DNA of 16,542 nucleotides from JBFELU01 sp041551965 (GTDB lineage Bacteria > Actinomycetota > Acidimicrobiia > Spongiisociales > UBA11373). Shown in pieces: positions 9,644 to 16,402 of the stretch. Location: NCBI GenBank assembly GCA_041551965.1, contig JBFELU010000057.1, positions 1-16,542 of the forward strand. Reading direction: 5' to 3'. The translations under genes were made by a program, and so were the position numbers. Every line of letters starts with the position of its first letter. Position 1 is the stretch's first letter. The notes under the pieces were generated by a model that was not told the DNA's origin, made no database searches, and worked only from the letters and a program-made list of their open reading frames with translations.

Positions 9644-10752
9644 AGGGCAGATGGCTCGTCACGTTGGTCGCTCCCACGGCGGCCATCCTCTTCGCATTGG
9701 GAGTCGCCTCGCTGGCTCTCCTGCTCGTCGACATCGATCCGATCTTCGCCTACAAGGAGATGTTCAAGTTCGCCGGCAGCACGGAGTCGCTGATTTCGAT
9801 GGTCAATCGGGCCATGCCGCTCTACGTGTCGGCGCTTGCTGTAGCGGTGGGCTTCAAGATGGGCCTGTTCAACATCGGTGTGGAGGGTCAGTACCTGATC
9901 GCCGCTCCCTTGGCTGCGTACGTAGGGGGGATCGTCAACCTGCCGGCCCCGCTGCATATCACCCTCGTGCTGGTGGTTGCCATGTCGGCCGGAGCATCGT
10001 GGGCATGGATCGCCGGCGAACTGAAGGTGCGCCGGGGGGTGCACGAGGTGATCAGCACGATCATGCTCAACTTCATCGCGATCGCTCTCGGCACCTACCT
10101 CGTGGTCAATTTTCTCAAGGAGGAGACCGAATCCCTGACGGTGGCCACTCCCCTCATCCCGAGATCCGGGCAACTCCCCTCAATGAATCCGCTCTTCGAG
10201 GCAATCGGCATCAACGCCAAGGCGGGCTCCGAGCTCGGATCGTTCCTGATCATCGCGATCCTCCTCGGCATCGCTTTCCACCTGCTTGTGACCCGCAGCC
10301 GTTTCGGCTTCGACCTGCGTGCCAGTGGACTGAACCCCTCCGCGGCGCGCGCCAGCGGTGTCGACCCGAACAGGATGATCGTCCGCACCATGGTCATCAG
10401 CGGAGCGATCGCCGGGTTGGTCGGCATGGAGCGGGTGCTCGGCTTCTTCCACCAGTACACATCGGATTTCCCGCGTTTCCTGGGCTTCAACGGAATCGCA
10501 GTCGCGCTGCTCGGCCGCAACCACCCGGTCGGCATGGCGTTCGGTGCCCTGCTGTTCGGGTTCATGGACCGGTCGGCCCTGATCCTCGACCTGCGCGATG
10601 TGCCGCGTGAGATCGTCACGATCATTCAGGGCATCGTGGTGCTGGCGGTGGTCATCGCCTACGAGGTCATCGCCCGAATCCTCGAGCGGCGGGCCGTCCG
10701 GGCTGCGGCCCGGGCAACCGGACTCGAGGGGACCGCGGAAGGCGTGGCATGA
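9640..10752 (+). CDS. ABC importer permease 1, YufP/NupP-like
   Basis: Inner-membrane channel subunit of the BMP importer (branched-chain/nucleoside permease fold, BPD_transp_2). It starts at the GTG in the GTGA overlap with the ATPase stop; 370 residues. The N-terminus is one hydrophobic helix (about 6-31); eight or so further helices follow. NIGVEGQYLIAA and GVHEVISTIMLNFIA are the family's conserved segments, and LRASGLNPSAARASGV with ISGAIAGLVG resembles the loop that meets the ATPase. The frame runs upstream through the ATPase gene, but only this start gives a normal permease N-terminus. Its TGA overlaps the next ATG (ATGA), with GGAAGG six bases upstream of that start, so the last two subunits should be made in step. 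Confidence 0.92.
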   Translation: MKGRWLVTLVAPTAAILFALGVASLALLLVDIDPIFAYKEMFKFAGSTESLISMVNRAMPLYVSALAVAVGFKMGLFNIGVEGQYLIAAPLAAYVGGIVNLPAPLHITLVLVVAMSAGASWAWIAGELKVRRGVHEVISTIMLNFIAIALGTYLVVNFLKEETESLTVATPLIPRSGQLPSMNPLFEAIGINAKAGSELGSFLIIAILLGIAFHLLVTRSRFGFDLRASGLNPSAARASGVDPNRMIVRTMVISGAIAGLVGMERVLGFFHQYTSDFPRFLGFNGIAVALLGRNHPVGMAFGALLFGFMDRSALILDLRDVPREIVTIIQGIVVLAVVIAYEVIARILERRAVRAAARATGLEGTAEGVA

Positions 10753-12017
10753 CGGCTCTGCTCAGGGTTCGTCGGACACTCAACCTGAAGGGAGCGCGAC
10801 GCGGCTTCATCCTCGGTCTCGGTGTCGTCCTGATCCTGGCCGTGGTGGAGCAGATAGCCGGCACGAGCGAGCTGACCACTCGTGGGACGGGGAGCGCGGC
10901 ACTCCGCCTCGCCATGCCCATCATGCTCGCCGGACTCGGTGCCGTCTACTCCGAGCGATCCGGAGTGGTCAACATCGGTCTCGAGGGCATGATGATCATG
11001 GGCACCTGGTTCGGGGCATGGGGCGCCTTCCAGTACGGTGCCTGGTGGGGAGTCCTCATCGGCTTGCTGGGCGGCGCCATCGGAGGCCTCATCCACGCGA
11101 TCGCCACGGTGACGTTCAATGTGGATCACATCGTGTCGGGTGTTGCCATCAACATCCTGGCCCTGGGCGGCATGCGCTTCCTGTCCGCCATCGCCTACGG
11201 GCCGGAGACGGGTGGCAGCGTCGTGCAGTCGCCCCGGGTGGAGGGAGTGGGCACTTTCGACCTGCCCTTCTTCGCCGGGGGTGAGATATTCGGCTGGGTA
11301 ACCCCCGACTTCTTTGGGTGGATCGAACGGCAAGACTGGTTCTTCTTCTCCGACGTGGGGGGCGTGCTGCGGGGCCTGACGGGTGATGTTTCATGGCTCA
11401 CGCTCTTGGCACTCGCCCTCGTGCCTTTCACGATATGGGTGCTTTGGCGCACCGCCTGGGGCCTGAGGGTGCGCTCCTGCGGGGAGAACCCGTGGGCCGC
11501 CGAATCGCTCGGTGTCCCCGTCTATCGCATGAAGTACTACGCCGTGATCATCTCCGGCGCCCTCGCCGGGCTCGGCGGAGCGTTCCTGCCGCTCGTGCAA
11601 TCGGGTCTGTACCGGGAGGGGCAGACCGGTGGGCGTGGCTTCATCGGCCTCGCTTCTCTGATCTTCGGGAACTGGCGGCCGTCCGGTGTGCTCGCCGGCT
11701 CAGCTCTGTTCGGGTTCGGTGACTCGCTTCGTTTCCGTGGCGCCGATGCGGTGCGGGCGCTCTTCTTGGCCATTGCGATCGGCCTTCTCCTGTACGCGAT
11801 CCGTACCTGGCTGCGAGGGGCGAAGCGACGGTCATTGCTCCAGGTGGCGGCGGCGGCCGTGTCCCTCCTTGCCTATCTCCAACTCGACGAGGTGCCCACC
11901 CAGCTGATCTCGGTCACGCCACATCTCATCACTCTCTTCGTGCTCGCCGTTGCCACGCAGCGGTTGCGCATGCCGGCGGCCGATGGGGCGCGGTACCGAA
12001 AGGGCGAAGCCGTCTAG
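10749..12017 (+). CDS. ABC importer permease 2, YufQ/NupQ-like
   Basis: Second membrane subunit of the BMP importer, pairing with the 10-kb permease product. 422 residues. Conserved segments are SERSGVVNIGLEGMMIMG (near 73-90), NVDHIVSGVAINILALGG, the cytoplasmic coupling stretch LRSCGENPWAAESLGVPVYR, and SGALAGLGGAFLPL. It is longer than Firmicute homologues: an aromatic loop (about 170-205, GWVTPDFFGWIERQDWFFF) and an extra hydrophobic segment around 350-375 precede the common end VTPHLITLFVLAVATQRLRMPAADG. As I recall, actinobacterial members share these additions. It is the last gene of the importer operon; the 103 bases after it hold a small hairpin. Confidence 0.91.
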   Translation: MTALLRVRRTLNLKGARRGFILGLGVVLILAVVEQIAGTSELTTRGTGSAALRLAMPIMLAGLGAVYSERSGVVNIGLEGMMIMGTWFGAWGAFQYGAWWGVLIGLLGGAIGGLIHAIATVTFNVDHIVSGVAINILALGGMRFLSAIAYGPETGGSVVQSPRVEGVGTFDLPFFAGGEIFGWVTPDFFGWIERQDWFFFSDVGGVLRGLTGDVSWLTLLALALVPFTIWVLWRTAWGLRVRSCGENPWAAESLGVPVYRMKYYAVIISGALAGLGGAFLPLVQSGLYREGQTGGRGFIGLASLIFGNWRPSGVLAGSALFGFGDSLRFRGADAVRALFLAIAIGLLLYAIRTWLRGAKRRSLLQVAAAAVSLLAYLQLDEVPTQLISVTPHLITLFVLAVATQRLRMPAADGARYRKGEAV

Positions 12018-12068
12018 GTTCGCCGCGCCCGCAGCAGTCCCTCGCGCCGCAAATCTCACAGGGGAGTC

Positions 12069-12090
12069 GCCGGTGCCTCACGACACCGGC
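12069..12090 (+). terminator. Hairpin between the importer operon and the VUT gene
   Basis: GCCGGTG (12069-12075) and CACCGGC (12084-12090) pair perfectly around the loop CCTCACGA. There is no T-tract. It may end the importer transcript or sit in the leader of the next gene. It does not match a preQ1 riboswitch. Confidence 0.4.
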
Positions 12091-12105
12091 AGCTCGCGAC
12101 TTCAG

Positions 12106-12111
12106 TACTCT
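12106..12111 (+). promoter_or_regulatory. Candidate -10 element for a leaderless VUT transcript
   Basis: TACTCT fits TAnnnT and lies nine bases before the ATG at 12121, which has no Shine-Dalgarno sequence. That spacing is the pattern of leaderless actinobacterial genes. No clear -35. Confidence 0.33.
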
Positions 12112-12120
12112 CAGTCGACT

Positions 12121-12753
12121 ATGCGTTCTCGGGCAGTGGTGGGCATCACCCTTCTGGCCTCCGCCTACGTGGCGGCTCAGCTGCTGGCCGACGTCAGCAG
12201 CCTCAAGATCACTGAGATCGCCGGTCTCAGCATGGATGCGGGGACTCTGGTGTATCCGTTCACCTTCACGATCCGCGATCTGATCCACAAGGTCGCCGGC
12301 AAGACGGTGGCCCGGGCGTTGATCGTGGCGGCGGCGGGGGTGAACCTGTTCATGGCGGGGCTGTTCTGGCTGGTGGCCCGGCTCCCAGCCGTCGCCGATG
12401 TCGGGCCTCAGACCGAGATGTTCGGCGATGTTCTGGGGCCGGTATGGCGGATCGTGTTCGCCTCGATCGTCGCCGAGGTGATCTCTGAACTCATCGATAC
12501 CGAGGCGTACTCGGCATGGGCGCGCCGCTTCGGCTCTCGCCACCAGTGGGGCCGGGTGTTGGCGTCCAATGCGGTTGCCATACCCATCGACTCGGCAGTC
12601 TTCGTCGCGATCGCCTTTGTGGGGACCGTCTCGGCGGCCGATGCCTGGGAGATTCTCGGCACCAACGTGCTGGTGAAGGGGATCGTGACGGTGGTGTCGA
12701 TCCCGTGGATCTACCTGGTGCGCCCGAGAGCGGAGGAATCAGGCGTCGGGTGA
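12121..12753 (+). CDS. VUT-family membrane protein, probable queuosine-precursor transporter
   Basis: A 210-residue integral membrane protein with about six helices, resembling the VUT/DUF165 family (YhhQ-like), whose studied members bring queuosine precursors (preQ0/preQ1) into the cell. Family-like segments are LVYPFTFTIRDLIHKVAGKTVAR (near 41-65, helix end plus a charged loop), SIVAEVISELIDTEAYSAW, and SNAVAIPIDSAVFVAIAFVG, with the conserved polar residues in the middle of helices. I use ATG 12121; the open frame extends to 11950, but that part overlaps permease 2 and is low in hydrophobicity. No queuosine synthesis or tgt gene lies nearby, so the substrate is inferred from family only. 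Its last 15 bases overlap the convergent minus-strand gene. Confidence 0.72.
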   Translation: MRSRAVVGITLLASAYVAAQLLADVSSLKITEIAGLSMDAGTLVYPFTFTIRDLIHKVAGKTVARALIVAAAGVNLFMAGLFWLVARLPAVADVGPQTEMFGDVLGPVWRIVFASIVAEVISELIDTEAYSAWARRFGSRHQWGRVLASNAVAIPIDSAVFVAIAFVGTVSAADAWEILGTNVLVKGIVTVVSIPWIYLVRPRAEESGVG

Positions 12754-13566
12754 CACCCGGCCGAAGAAGGTGATCTCCTGGGCGGCCAGCTCCCGGAACG
12801 GCTCCTTGCCCTCATAGGACTGACCGGGATAGGCACTGGTGACCCGAAGGGTCAGGCTCGATGTTCGCAGGCTGCGGATCTGGACCCGCTGAGGTTCGTT
12901 GGTGTCGTCGAGCTCGGTGACCGTCGCCTGGGGGAGATCGTCGATGATCACCTCGATGCCCCTGATCCGGGCGTTGCGCAGGAAGCGCTCCTCGTCCTCG
13001 AGGTTGTGGATGAAGATCTCGGTGATCTGGACCGGTGGCGAGAAGAGGAACGTGATCTCGGCATCCACGCCGCCCTCGGTGGCATTCCACGAGTTGGTGG
13101 GGTCATCATCGACGAGCGCCGCACAGGGGAATGCCGCCAGCTCGGAGGTGCAATCGATCCGGATCGGGGACAACTGGACGACCTCGAGGATCGGCTGGGT
13201 GGTCGTGGTGGTCGAGCTCGTCTCGGCGGTGGAGTCGCCACCACCCCGGAAGACATTGACGAGCAAGGCCAGCACGGCCACGGTGAGGATCACGCCTGCC
13301 AACACCATGAGGGCCCGGGCCCCGGCGGTGGTGCGCAGCATCGGCTGGGGGGCTACCGGCAGCGGAGCCTGAGACAATCGGGCCCCGCACGCCTCGCAAT
13401 GGCGGTTGCCCGGTGGGTTGATCGAACCGCACGATGTGCAAGGCTGCGGCTGCAGGCCCGTCGGCCTTTGCGATGGTTCGTTCGGCTCTTCCTCTGCGGG
13501 CCCGTTCTCCAATTGGAACGGCTCGAAGAGGTTGTCGAAAGGATCGATCTGGTCGTTGTCGTCCAC
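12739..13566 (-). CDS. Zinc-ribbon, single-pass membrane protein with discoidin-like outer domain
   Basis: Function not known. The 275-residue protein has an acidic, Pro-rich N-terminus (1-40); a zinc ribbon with Cys 43, 46, 57 and 60 (CTSCG ... CEACG); one membrane helix at about 84-106; a Thr/Ser-rich linker (112-124); and a beta-rich C-terminal domain (about 130-272). The stretch LVDDDPTNSWNATEGG then ITFLFSPPVQITEIFIHN matches the discoidin/NADase-type carbohydrate-binding pattern. With the ribbon inside, the C-domain would face outward; C139 and C148 could pair. The start is GTG (CAC at 13564-13566), with a GGGGAG about 15 bases upstream, which is far. The same frame stays open and protein-like for some 27 more codons upstream without ATG, GTG or TTG, so a rare start is possible. 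It overlaps the VUT gene tail to tail by 15 bases. Confidence 0.8.
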   Translation of the reverse strand: MDDNDQIDPFDNLFEPFQLENGPAEEEPNEPSQRPTGLQPQPCTSCGSINPPGNRHCEACGARLSQAPLPVAPQPMLRTTAGARALMVLAGVILTVAVLALLVNVFRGGGDSTAETSSTTTTTQPILEVVQLSPIRIDCTSELAAFPCAALVDDDPTNSWNATEGGVDAEITFLFSPPVQITEIFIHNLEDEERFLRNARIRGIEVIIDDLPQATVTELDDTNEPQRVQIRSLRTSSLTLRVTSAYPGQSYEGKEPFRELAAQEITFFGRVSPDA

Positions 13567-13588
13567 GGTGTTCGCTTTGGGCTCCCCT

Positions 13589-13604
13589 CGCAGCGGACGC
13601 TGCG
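13589..13604. promoter_or_regulatory. Dyad in the 83-base gap between divergent genes
   Basis: CGCAGCG (13589-13595), GA, CGCTGCG (13598-13604): perfect seven-base arms with a two-base spacer. It lies 23 bases ahead of the zinc-ribbon start and 45 bases ahead of the small membrane protein start, a position suiting a shared operator; it could also be part of an extended zinc-ribbon coding region. Confidence 0.35.
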
Positions 13605-13649
13605 GGAACGGCTTCAGGTTGGCCGGGGTATTGTGCCACGGATCCAGTC

Positions 13650-13880
13650 ATGGGGATTGCCGCTCTCGTGCTGCCGACCGTCCGAACCGTCGAGTCCTGG
13701 ACCACCACCGGCCGTCTCGCCGGTGTGCTGCTCCTGGCGCTGTCGCTGGCCGCCGTCGTGGGCCTCTCCCGGTTGGTGCTGGGGCGCCGCGCCGCCCGGA
13801 TCACCACCGCGTTCCTGGTGGTGGCGGCCGTGATGGGAGTGGTTCTCTGGGCCGTCGTTCGTGTCATCGACGGGGCGTAG
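13650..13880 (+). CDS. Small two-helix membrane protein upstream of radA
   Basis: Unrecognised, 76 residues from ATG 13650. Two hydrophobic segments are clear: about 23-45 (LAGVLLLALSLAAVVGLSRLVLG) and 51-71 (TTAFLVVAAVMGVVLWAVV), separated by the basic loop RRAAR, which suggests a hairpin with the loop in the cytosol. The open frame extends to 13434, but that part is Arg/Cys-rich and antisense to the zinc-ribbon gene. There is no clear Shine-Dalgarno sequence; TATTGT (13629-13634) could be a -10. It ends 39 bases before my radA start, so it may share the radA-disA transcript. The hydrophobic pattern and sharply bounded charge distribution favour a real gene, but no homology is claimed. Confidence 0.6.
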   Translation: MGIAALVLPTVRTVESWTTTGRLAGVLLLALSLAAVVGLSRLVLGRRAARITTAFLVVAAVMGVVLWAVVRVIDGA

Positions 13881-13883
13881 AGT
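13878..13883 (+). promoter_or_regulatory. Candidate -10 element for radA-disA
   Basis: TAGAGT fits TAnnnT and overlaps the stop codon of the small membrane protein. A start near 13890 would give a leader of about 30 bases to ATG 13920, or nearly none to ATG 13899. No convincing -35. Confidence 0.33.
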
Positions 13884-13919
13884 CGGCCCGGATGATCGAT
13901 GTCTCGGCGGGATGACACC

Positions 13920-15218
13920 ATGAGCTACCTGTGCACGGAGTGTGGGTACGGCAGCCCCAAGTGGATGGGGTTTTGCCCCCAATGTCGGAGCGATGGGGCG
14001 CTCGTGGAAGTCGACGACCGGGCCGTGGCGGCGAAGACCGCCAGGCCGGCGTCGGCCGTGTCGATCGTCAAGGTGGGCGTCGACGAGACCGTCCACCGGC
14101 CCGTGGGCGTCGGAGAAGTCGATCGGGTCCTCGGCGGGGGTCTGGTGGCCGGCGCCGCCATCCTGCTCGGCGGTGAGCCCGGGGTGGGCAAATCGACTCT
14201 CCTGCTGCAGGTGGCCGCCTCGGTGGCGGGAGGCAGCGGCACGGTGGTGGTGGCCACCGCCGAGGAGTCGGCCCAGCAGGTCGCCCTCCGGGCCCGAAGA
14301 CTCGGGGTGGGGGACCCCAACGTCCTGATCGTCGCCGAGAGGGACGTCGATGCCATCGTGGCCGCGGGTGCCGAGATCCGACCCGATCTGCTGATCGTCG
14401 ATTCCATTCAGACCGTGGCGGTGACGGAGCTGGGGGGCACCCCGGGTGGTGTCGCCCAAGTGCGGGAGGCGGCCGCCCGCCTAGTGCACGCCGCCAAGGA
14501 GACCGGCGTCCCGGTGGTCCTGGTGGGCCACATCACCAAGGACGGATCGATCGCCGGACCCAAGCTCCTCGAGCACACCGTCGACGTCGTCCTCTATCTC
14601 GAGGGCGACGTGGAGCGGGGCTTGAGGGTCCTACGGAGCCTCAAGAACCGATTCGGGGCCACCCACCAGATCGGTCTGTTCGAGATGCGTGATGCAGGGA
14701 TGACGGAGGTGACCGATCCCGGCGGCCTGTTGCTCGCCGATTGGAGGTCGGCCGTCCCCGGCAGCGTGGTGTTCCCGGCGGTCGATGGTCGCCGGCCCCT
14801 GCTGGTGGAAGTTCAGGCCCTGGTCGCCGAGGCCACGACTCCACAGCCGCGACGAAGTGTGAAGGGGCTCGAGACGGCTCGGGTGCATCAGCTTCTCGCC
14901 GTGCTCGAGCGGCACGCCGGCCTCTCCTTTGCGGGCCGGGACGTCTATGTCAGCGTGGTGGGCGGCATCCGCCTGCGCGACCCCGGCGCCGACCTGCCGG
15001 TGGCGATCGCGGTGGCGTCGTCGCTCCTCGATCGAGCCGTGGGGCCACTGGCGGCATGGGGGGAGGTCGGACTCACCGGGGAGGTGCGGCCCGTCGCCCA
15101 CCACGATCGGCGAGCCGGCGAGGTCGGCCGTCTCGAGATCCCCACGGCGATCGGTCCGTCGCCGAGCGGGGCCGACCGGATCGAAGGAGTCCTGGCGAGG
15201 GTCGGCCTGCTGCCCTGA
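13920..15218 (+). CDS. radA: DNA repair/recombination protein RadA
   Basis: RecA-like ATPase that promotes branch migration during recombinational repair. From ATG 13920 it has 432 residues; an in-frame ATG at 13899 would add seven (MSRRDDT), but 13920 gives the usual short lead into the zinc finger and has a weak GGGA seven bases upstream. Domains: C4 zinc finger with Cys 5, 8, 19 and 22; RecA core with Walker A GEPGVGKS at 85-92 and Walker B LLIVDSIQTV; the RadA-specific KNRFG motif at 242-246; and a C-terminal Lon-protease-like fold (about 330-430: DVYVSVVGGIRL ... LPVAIAVASSLLD ... GEVGLTGEVRPV). All key motifs are intact. disA follows 44 bases downstream on the same strand, a pairing also found in Bacillus and mycobacteria, where RadA and DisA interact. 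Confidence 0.95.
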   Translation: MSYLCTECGYGSPKWMGFCPQCRSDGALVEVDDRAVAAKTARPASAVSIVKVGVDETVHRPVGVGEVDRVLGGGLVAGAAILLGGEPGVGKSTLLLQVAASVAGGSGTVVVATAEESAQQVALRARRLGVGDPNVLIVAERDVDAIVAAGAEIRPDLLIVDSIQTVAVTELGGTPGGVAQVREAAARLVHAAKETGVPVVLVGHITKDGSIAGPKLLEHTVDVVLYLEGDVERGLRVLRSLKNRFGATHQIGLFEMRDAGMTEVTDPGGLLLADWRSAVPGSVVFPAVDGRRPLLVEVQALVAEATTPQPRRSVKGLETARVHQLLAVLERHAGLSFAGRDVYVSVVGGIRLRDPGADLPVAIAVASSLLDRAVGPLAAWGEVGLTGEVRPVAHHDRRAGEVGRLEIPTAIGPSPSGADRIEGVLARVGLLP

Positions 15219-15262
15219 GCGGCCCGCTCGGGAGAACGGGTTTCGTAGTAGCCTCGCCGCGG

Positions 15263-16324
15263 ATGACCCAGCCCGAAACCGCCATTGAGATCCTGCGGGC
15301 GTTGGCGCCCGGAGAGACGCTCCGCAATGCAATCGATCTGATCTTGCGGCAAGAGACCGGGGCCCTGGTCGTGCTCGGATACGGCAACGACGTCGAGGCG
15401 ATCTGCACCGGCGGGTTCCACCTCAACGGGGCCGACTTCAGTGCGGCGCGACTCGCCGAGTTGGCCAAGATGGACGGCGCCGTGGTCACCGACGGGGCGG
15501 CCGAGGTGATCTACCGGGCGAACGTGCATCTCATCCCCAACCCGTCGATCGGGACGAACGAGACGGGAACCCGCCACCGGACCGCGGAACGGGTGGCGGT
15601 GCAAACCGGCCGGCCGGTGGTGGTGGTGAGCGAGGGCCGCTCGACCGTCACGGTGTTCACCGCGCGCGACAAGTTCGAGTTGCGGGATCCCACATCGTTG
15701 CTGGCGCAGGCCAATCAGAACCTCCTCAGCCTGGAGCGATTCCGGCGCCGCCTCGCCGATGCGGAGGCCCGGTTGACCCAGTTGGAGGTCGACGACATCG
15801 CCGTGTTCCGCGATGTCGTCCTCGTCTTCCAGAGGGCGGCGCTGGTGCAGCGGGTGGCGTCGATGATCGAGTATTACGCCGTCGAGTTGGGCGGTGAGGG
15901 CGACATCATCGAGATTCAGGTCGAGGACCTCCTTTTGGGGGTGCGCCGCATGGCCGGGCTGGTCTACGCCGACTACGCGAGGGTGTACCCGCCGGAGGTT
16001 CCGGATCCGCTCGAACTGTTCGCCAACATCGACACCGAACACCTCGCCGACTTCGGCAAAGTGGCCGCACCGCTGGACCTGGGGCCGCTCGACAGTCAGG
16101 CCCGGGCGCGGGGTTATCGCATCCTGGATAGGATTCCCCGACTCCCCGATGCCGTGAAGGAGTCGCTCGTGACCCGTTTTGGGAATGTTCAGGGCCTGTT
16201 GCGCGCTTCAGTTGGTGATCTCGACGAGGTCGAGGGCGTCGGCCGGACGAGGGCACGTCAATTGCGGCACTATTTCGACCGCTTGCTCGACACCACCCGG
16301 ACCTGGGACTTCGACGAGGAGTGA
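15263..16324 (+). CDS. disA: Diadenylate cyclase DisA (DNA integrity scanning)
   Basis: Makes cyclic di-AMP from two ATP and couples synthesis to DNA state: in studied members branched DNA inhibits it. The 353-residue length fits the family. The N-terminal DAC domain (about 1-140) has both catalytic motifs, DGA at 71-73 and RHR at 104-106 (in GTRHRTAER). A helical linker (about 150-280) follows, and the C-terminus carries helix-hairpin-helix DNA-binding repeats (from about 290: LVTRFGNVQGLLRASVGDLDEVEGVGRTRARQLRHYF). ATG 15263 is the only reasonable start; the frame is open upstream through radA but not homologous there. It has no clear Shine-Dalgarno sequence. No c-di-AMP phosphodiesterase or c-di-AMP riboswitch is visible in the window. 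Confidence 0.96.
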   Translation: MTQPETAIEILRALAPGETLRNAIDLILRQETGALVVLGYGNDVEAICTGGFHLNGADFSAARLAELAKMDGAVVTDGAAEVIYRANVHLIPNPSIGTNETGTRHRTAERVAVQTGRPVVVVSEGRSTVTVFTARDKFELRDPTSLLAQANQNLLSLERFRRRLADAEARLTQLEVDDIAVFRDVVLVFQRAALVQRVASMIEYYAVELGGEGDIIEIQVEDLLLGVRRMAGLVYADYARVYPPEVPDPLELFANIDTEHLADFGKVAAPLDLGPLDSQARARGYRILDRIPRLPDAVKESLVTRFGNVQGLLRASVGDLDEVEGVGRTRARQLRHYFDRLLDTTRTWDFDEE

Positions 16325-16370
16325 TCCCCGGCCTCCCGAGCATGTGAAAAGGTGAAGCGAGGGCGCGGTC

Positions 16371-16376
16371 TACAAT
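16371..16376 (+). promoter_or_regulatory. -10 element for the lysine-rich protein gene
   Basis: TACAAT is close to the sigma-70 -10 consensus and lies 26 bases before the ATG at 16403. The gap after disA is 78 bases. I see no good -35 at standard spacing. This points to separate transcription from radA-disA. Confidence 0.45.
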
Positions 16377-16402
16377 GCGCGCCCGACCCCGCGAAAGGCA
16401 GC

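Noticed and set aside
11950..12120. Upstream extension of the VUT gene to 11950
   Set aside because: The added part overlaps permease 2 and is Arg/Pro-rich and soluble; ATG 12121 opens directly into a membrane helix.
12018..12120. tRNA or small RNA gene in the gap after the importer operon
   Set aside because: Only one seven-base hairpin is present; no cloverleaf, TTCGA-type T-loop or anticodon arm could be built.
13406..13915. Plus-strand open frames across the zinc-ribbon start and small membrane gene in other frames
   Set aside because: They mirror the zinc-ribbon gene and the small membrane gene, with no start signals or coherent hydrophobic pattern.
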